From Mesorhizobium sp. B2-3-12 (lineage in GTDB: Bacteria; Pseudomonadota; Alphaproteobacteria; Rhizobiales; Rhizobiaceae), in NCBI RefSeq assembly GCF_006442205.1, contig NZ_VFVR01000002.1, forward strand, positions 372,001 through 436,000: DNA of 64,000 nt, written 5' to 3'. How positions within the stretch are numbered: the first letter of the stretch is position 1; each line of letters begins with the position of its first letter. The notes beneath the pieces are model-generated. The model ran no database searches, had not been told where the DNA came from, and saw nothing but the letters and a program-made list of their open reading frames with translations. The position numbers and the translations under genes were made by a program. Shown here in pieces: positions 18,299 through 26,878 of this stretch.

Positions 18299-18799
18299 TT
18301 TGGGTACTCCAGTATTTTTTTCCGTCCGTCTAGCGGCGTGTCTTGGGATTAAAAATCGCGTCGTTCGGACAGCCCCGATGTGGGAGAGCACCTTTGCCGT
18401 TTCCAATCACGAAGTTGTTCCGTGTGGACCATGACTCAACCACTTGAAATTGTACCAGGCCCTTTTACGTCCATTGTTTTTCTTCGCTATATCAACCGGT
18501 TAACTGGAACCACCGCTTCGATCACCGACTGTGTCGGAGGCCCTGCGTTCACACCGTCCTGCACGCACCGTCAACAGAAACGAACCGTTCGGTTCGATTA
18601 GAATCTGCTAATAGTCACTTTTCGTAACCGTTAACCTTTTTCGCCGCCGGCAACGGGTCGAAAACGGTGCCGGCGCGGCTTCCCCGTAAAGACGCTTCCA
18701 TCCGCCGGAACCATCCAGCATCAGTGTCGCGCCGCATGGAGGCGATGTCGCTTTCATGCCGATGTTGCAAACCCTGTCGTGATTAAATCATTCCATCTC
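18299..18799. other. Gene-free region upstream of DUF680 array and riboswitch
   Basis: These 501 bp carry no convincing gene on either strand. The stretch is clearly poorer in GC than its surroundings, especially 18430-18640. It should contain the promoter of the DUF680 array on the minus strand and that of the riboswitch transcript on the plus strand. A TTGCAA at 18765-18770 is a weak -35 candidate for the latter. Confidence 0.5.
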
Positions 18800-18972
18800 A
18801 GGTGCCGCTGCGTGACGACGGAGCGGAGAATTGGGAAGCCGGTCAGATTCCGGCGCTGCCCCCGCAACGGTGGTGGAGTTCAAGTCGCAACGGGAGACCA
18901 CTGGGCGAAGGCCTGGGAAGGTGTCGCGATGGTCCGCAAGGACGACTCCAGAGCCCGGAAACCAGCCCGAGA
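18800..18972 (+). promoter_or_regulatory. Cobalamin (B12) riboswitch
   Basis: The conserved pieces occur in order. The opening AGGTGCC is at 18800-18806. GGGAAGCCGGT-AGATTCCGGCGCTG leads into the B12 box CCCCCGCAACGGT around 18833-18881. A variable arm with GGGAAGG follows, and the closing GAGCCCGGAAACCAGCC ends near 18967. Adenosylcobalamin riboswitches of this form normally turn expression down when B12 is plentiful. The first gene downstream is the Rieske oxygenase at 19099. No strong terminator with a T-run is evident, so control of translation is more likely. Confidence 0.92.
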
Positions 18973-19025
18973 TCGCTAGAACTCGACTGATCGCGGTGGG
19001 CGGTCAAGGGGCGGATGATGTTTGT

Positions 19026-19039
19026 CCGGCTTTTGCCGG
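19026..19039 (+). promoter_or_regulatory. Small hairpin in the riboswitch-to-gene leader
   Basis: CCGGC and GCCGG flank TTTT in the 126-bp leader between aptamer and start codon. It may belong to the expression platform. The stem is only 5 bp and lacks a following T-run. Confidence 0.35.
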
Positions 19040-19098
19040 CTTGCGCTCAATCCTTCCTCCATCACCACCAGTTCAGTCCTTGAAAATGAGGACAGGAC

Positions 19099-20346
19099 AT
19101 GGATGCGCGCAACGACATGCTGAGGCTCTTGAACAGCCGCAGACAAGGCTTTTCGCTGGAACAGCCCTTTTATACCGACCCGGACTACTTCAAGCTGGAC
19201 ATGGAGCTGATCTGGTATCGCGACTGGCTGTTCATAGGCCATGATTGCGAGTTGCCCAAGCCGGGCAGCTTCATCACCGTGCAGATCGGCGACTATCCGG
19301 TCGTGCTGGTGCGTGACCAGCAGGGCAAGATCAACGCCTTCCATAATTCCTGCCGTCATCGCGGCAGCCGCGTCTGCAACAGCGACAAAGGCATGGCCGC
19401 CAAACTGGTCTGTCCTTACCACCAGTGGACTTACGAGCTTGACGGTCGGCTGCTGTTCGCCCGCCAGATGGCCGACGGGTTCGACAAGAGCCAGTTCGGG
19501 CTGAAGCCAGTCGCCTGCGAAAGCGTCGCCGGCTATGTCTTCATCAGCCTGGCCAAGGAGCCGGCGGACTTCGCGCCGATGCGGGGGATGATCGAGCCCT
19601 ATCTGCAGCCGCACCGGCTCAGCGAGGCCAAGATCGCCTTCGAGAGCACCATCATCGAGAAGGGCAACTGGAAGCTGGTCTGGGAAAACAACCGCGAATG
19701 CTACCATTGCGCCGGCAATCATCCGGAATTGTGCAAGACCTTCCCGGAAGCGCCGACCGTGACCGGCGTGCAGGGCGCCGACAGCGATCCGGAAATGCTG
19801 GCGCATTGGGCCAAATGCGAGGCTGTTGGCCTGCCCAGCAAATTCCGCATCGACCCGGCTGGACAATACCGTGCCACCCGCGCGCCGTTGCTGCGCGATG
19901 CCCAGAGCTACACGATGACGGGCAAGCGGGCGGTGAGGAAGAACCTGTCCGACAGCGTCTCGGCCGACCGGATCGGCACCTTGATGCATTACCACTATCC
20001 AACGACCTGGAACCATATCCTGGTCGATCATGCCGTCACCTTCCGTGTGCTGCCGGTCAGCGCCACAGAAACGGCGGTGACGACGAAATGGCTGGTGCAC
20101 AAGGACGCGGTCGAGGGCGTCGACTACGATCTCGCCGACCTTACCCATGTCTGGACCGAGACCAACGACCAGGACCGGCGCATCGTCGAGGAAAACGCCT
20201 TCGGCATCCTGTCACCGGCCTATGAGCCCGGCCCCTATTCGGAGCTGCATGAAGGCGGCGTCATCCAGTTCGTCGACTGGTACGCGCGCTTCATCGGCCC
20301 GCGCCTTGCCGAAGGCGGCCGGCCGGCGTTGCGCAGCGTGGCATGA
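19099..20346 (+). CDS. gbcA: Rieske non-heme iron oxygenase, glycine-betaine/quaternary-amine demethylase type
   Basis: The 415-residue protein has the Rieske [2Fe-2S] motif Cys85-X-His87...Cys105-X2-His108 (CRHRG, CPYHQW). The mononuclear-iron ligands are His203 and His208 in NNRECYHCAGNH. The Glu at position 200, three before the first ligand, resembles the bridging Glu of carnitine/betaine monooxygenases. The gene pair order oxygenase-reductase matches GbcAB, which converts glycine betaine to dimethylglycine and formaldehyde. Stachydrine or another methylated amine remains possible. It stands under a B12 riboswitch, which is unusual. GAGGACAGG precedes the start. Confidence 0.82.
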   Translation: MDARNDMLRLLNSRRQGFSLEQPFYTDPDYFKLDMELIWYRDWLFIGHDCELPKPGSFITVQIGDYPVVLVRDQQGKINAFHNSCRHRGSRVCNSDKGMAAKLVCPYHQWTYELDGRLLFARQMADGFDKSQFGLKPVACESVAGYVFISLAKEPADFAPMRGMIEPYLQPHRLSEAKIAFESTIIEKGNWKLVWENNRECYHCAGNHPELCKTFPEAPTVTGVQGADSDPEMLAHWAKCEAVGLPSKFRIDPAGQYRATRAPLLRDAQSYTMTGKRAVRKNLSDSVSADRIGTLMHYHYPTTWNHILVDHAVTFRVLPVSATETAVTTKWLVHKDAVEGVDYDLADLTHVWTETNDQDRRIVEENAFGILSPAYEPGPYSELHEGGVIQFVDWYARFIGPRLAEGGRPALRSVA

Positions 20347-20357
20347 GAGGCTGAGGG

Positions 20358-21467
20358 ATGAATGCCATAACCGACCTTGGCCTCTATCGCCATCTCGACC
20401 AGATGGCGCCGTGGAACGACAGGCTGCAGGTGCTGGAAGTGACCGGCGTCAGCGATGAGGCGCCCGGCGTCAAGACCTTCACCTTCCGCTCCGACAACCA
20501 GACCTGGTTCCGTTACAAGCCGGGCCAGTTCGTGACGCTGGAACTGCCGACGCCGGACGGTCCGCTGATGCGCACCTACACGCTGTCGTCGTCACCGTCG
20601 CGGCCGTTCTCCATCGCGGTGACGGTGAAGGCGCAGGCAGGCAGCATCGGCACACGCTGGATGTTCGATCACCTGACGCCCGGCTCGCACGTCAAGGCCT
20701 ATGGACCGAGCGGCGATTTTTCGTTGCACAGCCATCCGGCGGCGAAATATCTTTTCATCTCGGCCGGCTCCGGCGTCACGCCGATGATGTCGATGCTGCG
20801 CTGGCTGAACGATTGCGCGCCCTGGACCGATGTCGGCTTCGTTAATTGCGCGCGGCGTCCCGAAGAGATCATTTTCCGCAAGGAGCTCGAACTTTTGGGC
20901 GGCCACATGCCGGGCCTGTCGCTCGGCTTCATGATCGAGGAGCGGTCGAGCCGCGAGGGCTGGTACGGCCATATGGGCCGCATCGATGCCATCCGGCTGC
21001 CGCTGCTGGCGCCCGATTTCCGTGAACGCGAGATCTTCTGCTGCGGCCCCGATCCCTTCATGCGTGCTGTGCGCGGCATGCTGGAGGCCGCCGGCTTCGA
21101 CATGGCGAGATACCATCAGGAAAGCTTTGCCGCGCCGACCGTCGAGGAAATCCAGGCGCCGTTCGCCTCGCCGGAGCAGGACGGTGCGGCAGCTCCCGTC
21201 GAAGCAGCAACACCTATCCGCTTCGCGCTGTCGGACGTCGATGCCGAGTGCGTCGCCGGCCAGACCGTGCTGCAGACGGCCCGCGCCTCGGGCGTGCGGA
21301 TCCCGGCAGCCTGCGAATTCGGCCTGTGCGGAACCTGCAAGGTGAAGAAAGTCTCCGGCGCCGTCGAGATGAGCCACAATGGCGGCATCCTCGATCACGA
21401 GATCGACGACGGCTTCATCCTGGCCTGTTGTTCCAAGCCACTGTCGGCACTGGAAATCGAGGTTTGA
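20358..21467 (+). CDS. gbcB: Ferredoxin-NAD(P)H reductase partner of the Rieske oxygenase
   Basis: The 369-residue protein has an FAD domain (RTYTLSSSPS around residue 75), an NAD(P)H domain (FISAGSGVTPMMSML) and a C-terminal plant-type [2Fe-2S] ferredoxin. The cluster ligands are Cys319, Cys324, Cys327 and a later Cys near 357. This layout passes electrons from NAD(P)H to the Rieske centre, as in GbcB. It starts 11 bp behind the oxygenase stop with GAGGCTGAGGG upstream. No terminator separates it from the following accessory cassette. Confidence 0.86.
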   Translation: MNAITDLGLYRHLDQMAPWNDRLQVLEVTGVSDEAPGVKTFTFRSDNQTWFRYKPGQFVTLELPTPDGPLMRTYTLSSSPSRPFSIAVTVKAQAGSIGTRWMFDHLTPGSHVKAYGPSGDFSLHSHPAAKYLFISAGSGVTPMMSMLRWLNDCAPWTDVGFVNCARRPEEIIFRKELELLGGHMPGLSLGFMIEERSSREGWYGHMGRIDAIRLPLLAPDFREREIFCCGPDPFMRAVRGMLEAAGFDMARYHQESFAAPTVEEIQAPFASPEQDGAAAPVEAATPIRFALSDVDAECVAGQTVLQTARASGVRIPAACEFGLCGTCKVKKVSGAVEMSHNGGILDHEIDDGFILACCSKPLSALEIEV

Positions 21468-21495
21468 TCCGGCTGGCCTTCGACTGATCCCGCAT

Positions 21496-21597
21496 ATGGC
21501 CGACGCCTTACCGGCAAAGGTTACCTTGCCAAGGAACAACCGAAAGTTTACAGGCGTTGTCGGTGGAACGGGTCCTGCTGGCGGGCAGGAATGCTAA
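21496..21597 (+). CDS. Small ORF in front of the PqqD-like gene (possible precursor peptide)
   Basis: A 33-codon frame starts at ATG 21496 and stops at TAA 21595-21597. The product opens with MADALPAKVTLP, continues with RNNRKFTG and ends in a Gly-rich tail (VVGGTGPAGG) with QEC as last residues. Its place just before a PqqD-like gene is where precursor peptides of modified-peptide clusters are usually found. Against it: no clear ribosome site is present, and roughly 58% of third codon bases are G or C, below its neighbours. I list it as a candidate only. Confidence 0.25.
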   Translation: MADALPAKVTLPRNNRKFTGVVGGTGPAGGQEC

Positions 21598-21608
21598 GCG
21601 GGGCGACA

Positions 21609-22040
21609 ATGATGCATGAATCCCATGCCTATGCGGTTGCGAGCCGGGATATAGTTTTCGAATCCTTCGATGGCGAGGCCGTGGTGCTCAACCTTGCGAA
21701 TGGCAAGTATTTCGGCTTCTCCGATTCCGGCAGCAAGGTGTGGCAGGCGCTTTCGTCCGGAATGGACGCCCGGGCTCTGGTCGGGCTGGCCGCGGGCGGC
21801 TCGACAATAGGCGAGGCCCAACTCGATCACTTCATAGCGCAATTGCTCGAACTGGGCTTGCTGGTGCCTTCCGACGCGACGGTGCAGCCATTGCCGGACG
21901 AATTGGCCGCCGAGCTGGCCGCCACGAACGAGCCGCTCGATGTGAGCATTCACGACGACCTCGCCGACCTGATCGTCATTGATCCCATCCACGAGGTCGA
22001 GGAACCACTCGGCTGGCCGGCGGTCAAGCAGGCTTCCTGA
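21609..22040 (+). CDS. PqqD-like protein (possible RiPP recognition element)
   Basis: The 143-residue protein shows the PqqD pattern in its first 85 residues. A beta-hairpin contains EAVVLNLANGKYFGFSDSGSKVWQAL, followed by a winged-helix with ALVGLAAGG and a hydrophobic helix (FIAQLLELGLLVP). PqqD-like domains bind leader peptides in PQQ, lasso and other modified-peptide pathways. An acidic tail of about 50 residues (DDLADLIVIDPIHEVEE) follows. Start at 21609 or 21612; 21591 lacks a usable ribosome site. It lies 34 bp from the HprK-like gene. Confidence 0.78.
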   Translation: MMHESHAYAVASRDIVFESFDGEAVVLNLANGKYFGFSDSGSKVWQALSSGMDARALVGLAAGGSTIGEAQLDHFIAQLLELGLLVPSDATVQPLPDELAAELAATNEPLDVSIHDDLADLIVIDPIHEVEEPLGWPAVKQAS

Positions 22041-22073
22041 CGGGCCGGCCGCTGCCGTGATGGAAGGCGCTTG

Positions 22074-23123
22074 ATGCCGCGCGTCACGCTGGAAACCTTG
22101 CCCGATTACGGCCGGTATCTCCTCGCCGCCGCCGAAGATGCGGGCTTGCGCTATCCGACCACACGCAAGGTCAGCCTGCCCCTGTTGGAACTGACCGTGC
22201 ATCTCGGTCACGGCGTGCTTGCCGATGCACTGGGCCATGCATTTGTCGAGGCCGGGCATGATCGGCCCGAACCGGCCGCGTGCCGCGTCTTCATCGCTCA
22301 TCCCGGCATCCACGGCATTCCGGAGCCCGCGCGATGGGGCGACGCGCATTTCACCGAGCACGGTTTTGCCAAACGGCTCGCCGAAGCCGGGTTGCGCGGC
22401 CACTATTTCCACGACCTGGATTTCTGGCAGATCTACGATCCGCACCGTAGCGTTGGCGTGCAGCTGATGGCGTCGGCCGATGCCTTTCCGCCCTGGGAGC
22501 CGGGGGCGCCGCTGCGCGCCTTCCTGCACTGGGAATATGCCGCGCGCGGCATGCGGCTGACCCATGCCGGCACGCTCGGCATCGACGGCAAGGGTATCCT
22601 GCTCGCCGGCGCGGGCGGGGCGGGGAAATCCGGCACTGTCGCCGCCGGCCTGCTCAATGGGCTCGACAGTGTCGGCGACGACTATGTGCTGATCGATCTC
22701 GTCGGGGGCGTGACCGCGCGGCCCCTTTTCTCCACCCTGAAACAGGACGCGCGAGGTTTCGCGCGGCTGGGCCTGCAACAGAGGCTGGCTGAGCAAGGCC
22801 CGCTGAACTGGCAGGGCAAGCACACGTTTCACATTGGCGACGTAACGCCCCGCCCGGTGCCCGCGATGCTGGACATCGTCGCGCTGGTGATGCCACATAT
22901 CAGCGGTGGCGGAGCAAGTTCGATCATGCCGGTGTCACGCAGGGATGCCATGATTGCCTTGGCGCCGTCCGGCATCGCCCAGATGCCGGGCGAGCGCGAA
23001 AGCGGCTTTCGCTTCTTCAGCGAATTGACCCGCCTCTTGCCGTGCTTTCGTTTGTCCCTCGGCACCGACCCGGCAGAAATCGCCGGCGCGATCGAGAATT
23101 TCCTGACGCGAGGCCTCTCGTGA
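22074..23123 (+). CDS. HprK-like P-loop kinase
   Basis: The 349-residue protein has a P-loop GAGGAGKS at residues 179-186 and, after it, GDDYVLIDL, the strand-plus-acidic motif seen in HprK-related kinases. The N-terminal half is not recognisable. Such kinases occur beside PqqD-like proteins; in lasso-peptide clusters they phosphorylate the peptide's C-terminus (paeninodin type). It is unlike the true HPr kinase at 35662, which is only 148 residues. GGAAGG precedes ATG 22074, and its stop overlaps the next GTG (GTGA). Confidence 0.78.
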   Translation: MPRVTLETLPDYGRYLLAAAEDAGLRYPTTRKVSLPLLELTVHLGHGVLADALGHAFVEAGHDRPEPAACRVFIAHPGIHGIPEPARWGDAHFTEHGFAKRLAEAGLRGHYFHDLDFWQIYDPHRSVGVQLMASADAFPPWEPGAPLRAFLHWEYAARGMRLTHAGTLGIDGKGILLAGAGGAGKSGTVAAGLLNGLDSVGDDYVLIDLVGGVTARPLFSTLKQDARGFARLGLQQRLAEQGPLNWQGKHTFHIGDVTPRPVPAMLDIVALVMPHISGGGASSIMPVSRRDAMIALAPSGIAQMPGERESGFRFFSELTRLLPCFRLSLGTDPAEIAGAIENFLTRGLS

Positions 23124-23872
23124 AGCTCAGCGTGATCATGCCAGTGTACAATCGCGAGCGCTATGTCGTCTCGGCGCTGCGCTCCCTGATCAGGCAGCGC
23201 GCTGACGCCGACTTCGACATCATCGTCATCGACGACGGCTCCACGGACGCCTCGGTGGAGGCGATACGGTCTGCGATGCGCGAGGCGTCCTGCATCCGCC
23301 TGGTCCTGCAACCCAATATGGGCGTCGCGAGGGCGCGCAACGCCGGGCTTAGACACTTGCCGCCGGATGCCGGGTTTGTGTCATTCCTCGATTCCGACGA
23401 CATCTCGCTTGCCGGACGCTTCAAGACGGATCTGGCTTGCTTCGAGGCCGAGCCGGGCCTTGACCTGACCTACTCCCTGATGACCCTGGCCGAGCAGATA
23501 GACGATGACACGATGGAGCCGGTAGCGGGCAGTCGCACTGTAACGCTGCGCGGAATTTCAATGAGCACCGGCCTGTTCAGCAGGGCGCTTATCGATCGCA
23601 TAGGCTATTTCGACGAGGAATTCGATCAGTGCGAGGACACTGACTATCTGTTGCGCATCTTCGAAACGGGTCCGAATTACCGCCTTCTGGAGACGGTCGC
23701 GATCTACTACAGGCGCCATGCCGGCAATATCACCGGGAAGCGCGAGAGCCGGCTCCGCGACCACATGCGGGCGATCCACAAATCGATCCGGCGACGCAGG
23801 GCCAACCCATCCCTGCGTGAGATTCCCGGCATTTTCGAGCTCAAGAGCTCGCCCGACTGGCGGGGGCTTTAA
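23120..23872 (+). CDS. Family-2 glycosyltransferase, copy 1
   Basis: The 250-residue GT-A enzyme has the N-terminal LSVIMPVYNRERYV, the nucleotide-sugar motif IDDGSTD, the metal-site region FLDSDDIS and a downstream CEDTDYLLR (the ED of the ED-x-D pattern). It starts with GTG at 23120, overlapping the kinase stop. No membrane helix is present, so it acts in the cytoplasm or at the inner membrane face. It is clearly paralogous to the next gene. Acceptor and sugar are unknown. Confidence 0.86.
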   Translation: MKLSVIMPVYNRERYVVSALRSLIRQRADADFDIIVIDDGSTDASVEAIRSAMREASCIRLVLQPNMGVARARNAGLRHLPPDAGFVSFLDSDDISLAGRFKTDLACFEAEPGLDLTYSLMTLAEQIDDDTMEPVAGSRTVTLRGISMSTGLFSRALIDRIGYFDEEFDQCEDTDYLLRIFETGPNYRLLETVAIYYRRHAGNITGKRESRLRDHMRAIHKSIRRRRANPSLREIPGIFELKSSPDWRGL

Positions 23873-23927
23873 TGCGGTATATCTCGCGATCAAATCGGAT
23901 GGTGCAGCAGCGGCCGCGAGGTCACGG

Positions 23928-24680
23928 ATGAGGCTGAGCGTGATCATGCCGGTCTACAATCGCGAAGCCTATGTCGGCGCCGCGCTGCGTTCGCTGCTCA
24001 GGCAAGGCGACGCCGCCGATCTCGACGTCATCGTCGTCGACGACGGTTCGACCGACGGTTCGGTCGAGGCCGTGCGCGCGATGATGCATGATCATTCCTG
24101 CATCCGGCTGTTCCGGCAAGAGAACATGGGGGTGACGCGGGCGCGCAACAGCGGGCTCAGGCTGCTCAAGCCCGAGGCAGACCTGGTCTCGTTCCTCGAT
24201 TCGGACGACATCTCGCCGGCCGGGCGCTTCGAGGCGGATGTCGCGCTTTTCCGGAAGAATCCCGATCTCGATCTGACCTACTCAAGGATGATGCTGGTCG
24301 ACAAGATCGATGACGGGATCCTGGAACCCACGGAGGACAGCAACTGCATCACGATTCGTGGCATTCACCTGTCGGCGGCGATCTTCGCGCGCCGGCTCGT
24401 CGCGCGCATAGGCGATTTCGACGAGGATTTCGTCCAGGCCGAAGACACCGACTACCTGCTGCGCGGTTTTGAGATCGGCCCCAGATACGTGCTTCCCGAC
24501 ACGGTCGCACTCTACTACAGACGGCATGCGGGCAACATGACGAGGCAAGAGGACGTCCAGTCGCGGGAATTCCTGCGCGCTATCTATAAATCCATGAAGC
24601 GGCGCAAGGCCGACCCGTCGCTACGGCCGATCGAAGGTATCTTCGAGCTGGACAAACTGACAGATTGGCACTCCCTGTGA
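23928..24680 (+). CDS. Family-2 glycosyltransferase, copy 2
   Basis: This 250-residue enzyme has the same length and motifs as copy 1 (RLSVIMPVYNREAYV, VDDGSTDGSVEAV, FLDSDDIS, AEDTDYLLRGFE). The ends are alike (IEGIFELDKL against IPGIFELKSS). The pair arose by tandem duplication. The ATG at 23928 lies 55 bp after copy 1; no obvious terminator is in the gap. Its stop overlaps the start of the third glycosyltransferase (TGATG). Confidence 0.86.
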   Translation: MRLSVIMPVYNREAYVGAALRSLLRQGDAADLDVIVVDDGSTDGSVEAVRAMMHDHSCIRLFRQENMGVTRARNSGLRLLKPEADLVSFLDSDDISPAGRFEADVALFRKNPDLDLTYSRMMLVDKIDDGILEPTEDSNCITIRGIHLSAAIFARRLVARIGDFDEDFVQAEDTDYLLRGFEIGPRYVLPDTVALYYRRHAGNMTRQEDVQSREFLRAIYKSMKRRKADPSLRPIEGIFELDKLTDWHSL

Positions 24681-25357
24681 TGGACGGATACGGCGTCGTC
24701 ATACCGGCCTTCAACGCCTCCGGCACTATTGCCGAGACGCTGCGGTCGGTCGCTGCCCAGACGGTGCGGCCTGAGCTGGTGGTGATCGTCGATGACGGAT
24801 CGACCGACGACCTCGCCGCGGCGATCGGCGGAACGGACCTGCCGCTGCGCCTGCTGCGCCAGGCAAATGCCGGGCCGGGCAGTGCCACCACCAGGGGCAT
24901 CGCCGCGCTGTCGACGCCGTTCATCGCGACGCTCGACGCCGATGATCTGTGGTTGCCCGCCAAGATCGAAACACAGCTCGCGCATCTCGAAAGATTTCCC
25001 ACGGCATCGGGAGTTTTTTGCCAATGGCGGAATTTCCGCAATGACCGGCCAGATGCGCCCGAAGGCGCGGCTCTGCCCGGCTGGTCGCGGACCACGATGC
25101 TGATCCGGCGCGAGGGTGCCGAGACCGTCGGACCCGTCGTCGATCCGCCGGGCGGCCGTGGCGAGATGATCGACTGGATCGCGCGGGCGCGCGAGGCGGG
25201 CCTTGCCCTCGACATGATCGAGGAGGTGCTGGCGCTGCGTCGCATCAGACCGGGCAGCCTGTCCTACGGGCGCGATGCCACGCGCGATCGCGGCTACCTG
25301 GAAGTGGCGCGGCTGGCCATGCTGCGGCGGGCCCGAAACAAGGCCGGCGCGGGCTGA
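24680..25357 (+). CDS. Family-2 glycosyltransferase, third and divergent
   Basis: The 225-residue GT-A protein has GVVIPAFNASGTI, VDDGSTDDLA and LDADDLWLP. It lacks the C-terminal section of the two 250-residue copies and ends with a basic tail (RRARNKAGAG). The start at 24680 overlaps the previous stop, and the stop overlaps the nucleotidyltransferase start (TGATG), so it sits in a tightly coupled run. The acceptor is unknown. Confidence 0.83.
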   Translation: MDGYGVVIPAFNASGTIAETLRSVAAQTVRPELVVIVDDGSTDDLAAAIGGTDLPLRLLRQANAGPGSATTRGIAALSTPFIATLDADDLWLPAKIETQLAHLERFPTASGVFCQWRNFRNDRPDAPEGAALPGWSRTTMLIRREGAETVGPVVDPPGGRGEMIDWIARAREAGLALDMIEEVLALRRIRPGSLSYGRDATRDRGYLEVARLAMLRRARNKAGAG

Positions 25358-26826
25358 TGGCGCGCATTCGCCGCATCGGCCGACGCTTCCCGGACTATGG
25401 CTGGTCCTGGCCGACGGGCGGGCTCGACCAGTTGCTCAAGGCGGCGCTTCTTGCCGACGACGACGCGGCCGCCGGTTGCGCGATGGAGTGGCTGAGCGCG
25501 AACGACATCGACCTCGTCTCCTTCAGGGAGCATCGGCTGCTGACCGCCATCTGCGACCGGTTCGGCCGGAAATTGGCCGGGCATTCCGCCTATCCACGTC
25601 TTGTCGGCCTGCAAAAGATGCTGTGGACCAAGTCGCGCATGGCGATGCGCGAGGCCGAACCGGCGCTGCAGGCGATGACCGAGGCCGGATGCATGGTGAT
25701 GCTGATCAAGGGTGCCAGCCGCATTGCCTTGAACGCGTCGGCGCAGCGGGGCCGGGTGGCGCACGACATCGACATATTGGTGCGGTCGCAGGACATGCCG
25801 GCGGCGTTCGACGTGCTGCGCGAGCGCGACTGGCAGATCGCCACCGGGGTGAGCCCGCAATATCTGAGGACAAGACTGGCGTCCTTGCGCTCGATGAACT
25901 TCTTCAAGGGCAATTATGGCGATATCGACCTGCACCAACTCGCCTATGACGGTTCCCAGCAAAGCGACGAGGACGACCAGGCGATCTGGCGGCGGGCGGC
26001 GGCGGCCGAGTTCAGCGGCGTCGGCGTGCTGGTACCGTCGCCCGCCGACCGCATCGCGCTGGCGATAGCGCATGGCGGGCTCGACGCCCACACGCACAGC
26101 GATTGGCTGGTCGATTGCGCGGTGGCCATTCGCGCCGGCGACGTCGACTGGGACGTGTTCCTCGATATTGTCGCCAGGCGGCGCCTTGCCGTTGCCGCGG
26201 CAGTGGCGCTCTCCTACCTAGCGCTCGAGATTGGCGTGACGGTGCCGGACAGCGTGCTGGCGCGCGTGCTGGAGATGGCCGACCGCACCGGCCTGTCGCG
26301 CTGGTCGGCCGTGCTGCAGGCCAAGCCGCGAACCGATTTCGGCAGGCTGGCCTGGCTGTCGCGCGGTTTTGCCAAGCAGTTGCGGCTGAGACGCAAGAGC
26401 GGCCGGCTGCGGCAAGAACCGCCGACCAAAGCCTGGCGTGGCCGCCGCGCCAGCCGCGTGCCGCTGGGCGCGGCCTCGCCATCGGCATTCTCCCAAGCCA
26501 TACCCTGCCCACCGACGGCCGGAGACATGATGCTGGACATCACGATCCGGGTCAGTGTTCCGCCGATCCGGCGCCGCATCGAAATGGAGATCAATGCCGA
26601 CGATCACCATGTCGCGCGCCTGCGCGCCATGGCCATCAGCCGGTCCGGAGGCGACCGGGTGCTGCATTTTCGCGGCAAGGTGACGCTCGACGGCCAACAG
26701 CATGCCCTGACGCTGGAGGCACGACCGTCCCGGCAATTCCGCCAATGGGAAGACCAGGCAACGGTCGCGGCCTATGGCGCGCTGCCTTTCCAGCTGGTCT
26801 CGGCGGCTTTTTCGCCGCTGCGCTGA
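25357..26826 (+). CDS. Nucleotidyltransferase-fold protein (uncharacterised NTP_transf_5 type)
   Basis: The 489-residue protein contains LIKGASRIALNA followed by HDIDILV with Asp137 and Asp139, the metal-binding pair of this pol-beta-type fold, and later YGDIDLHQL. Families like this stand in lasso-peptide and HprK-like clusters, where one member (pseudomycoidin type) modifies phosphorylated peptide. The last 120 residues are basic and may be an added domain. It ends the cassette; alkB converges on it. Confidence 0.75.
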   Translation: MARIRRIGRRFPDYGWSWPTGGLDQLLKAALLADDDAAAGCAMEWLSANDIDLVSFREHRLLTAICDRFGRKLAGHSAYPRLVGLQKMLWTKSRMAMREAEPALQAMTEAGCMVMLIKGASRIALNASAQRGRVAHDIDILVRSQDMPAAFDVLRERDWQIATGVSPQYLRTRLASLRSMNFFKGNYGDIDLHQLAYDGSQQSDEDDQAIWRRAAAAEFSGVGVLVPSPADRIALAIAHGGLDAHTHSDWLVDCAVAIRAGDVDWDVFLDIVARRRLAVAAAVALSYLALEIGVTVPDSVLARVLEMADRTGLSRWSAVLQAKPRTDFGRLAWLSRGFAKQLRLRRKSGRLRQEPPTKAWRGRRASRVPLGAASPSAFSQAIPCPPTAGDMMLDITIRVSVPPIRRRIEMEINADDHHVARLRAMAISRSGGDRVLHFRGKVTLDGQQHALTLEARPSRQFRQWEDQATVAAYGALPFQLVSAAFSPLR

Positions 26827-26878
26827 AGACGCCGCCGCCAAAGGCAGCAGGGCCGGAGCGCGGTAGAGGCGCCCGCGG

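Noticed and set aside
18380..18601. 73-codon plus-strand frame in the gap before the riboswitch
   Set aside because: AT-rich, no ribosome site, no resemblance to a protein family.
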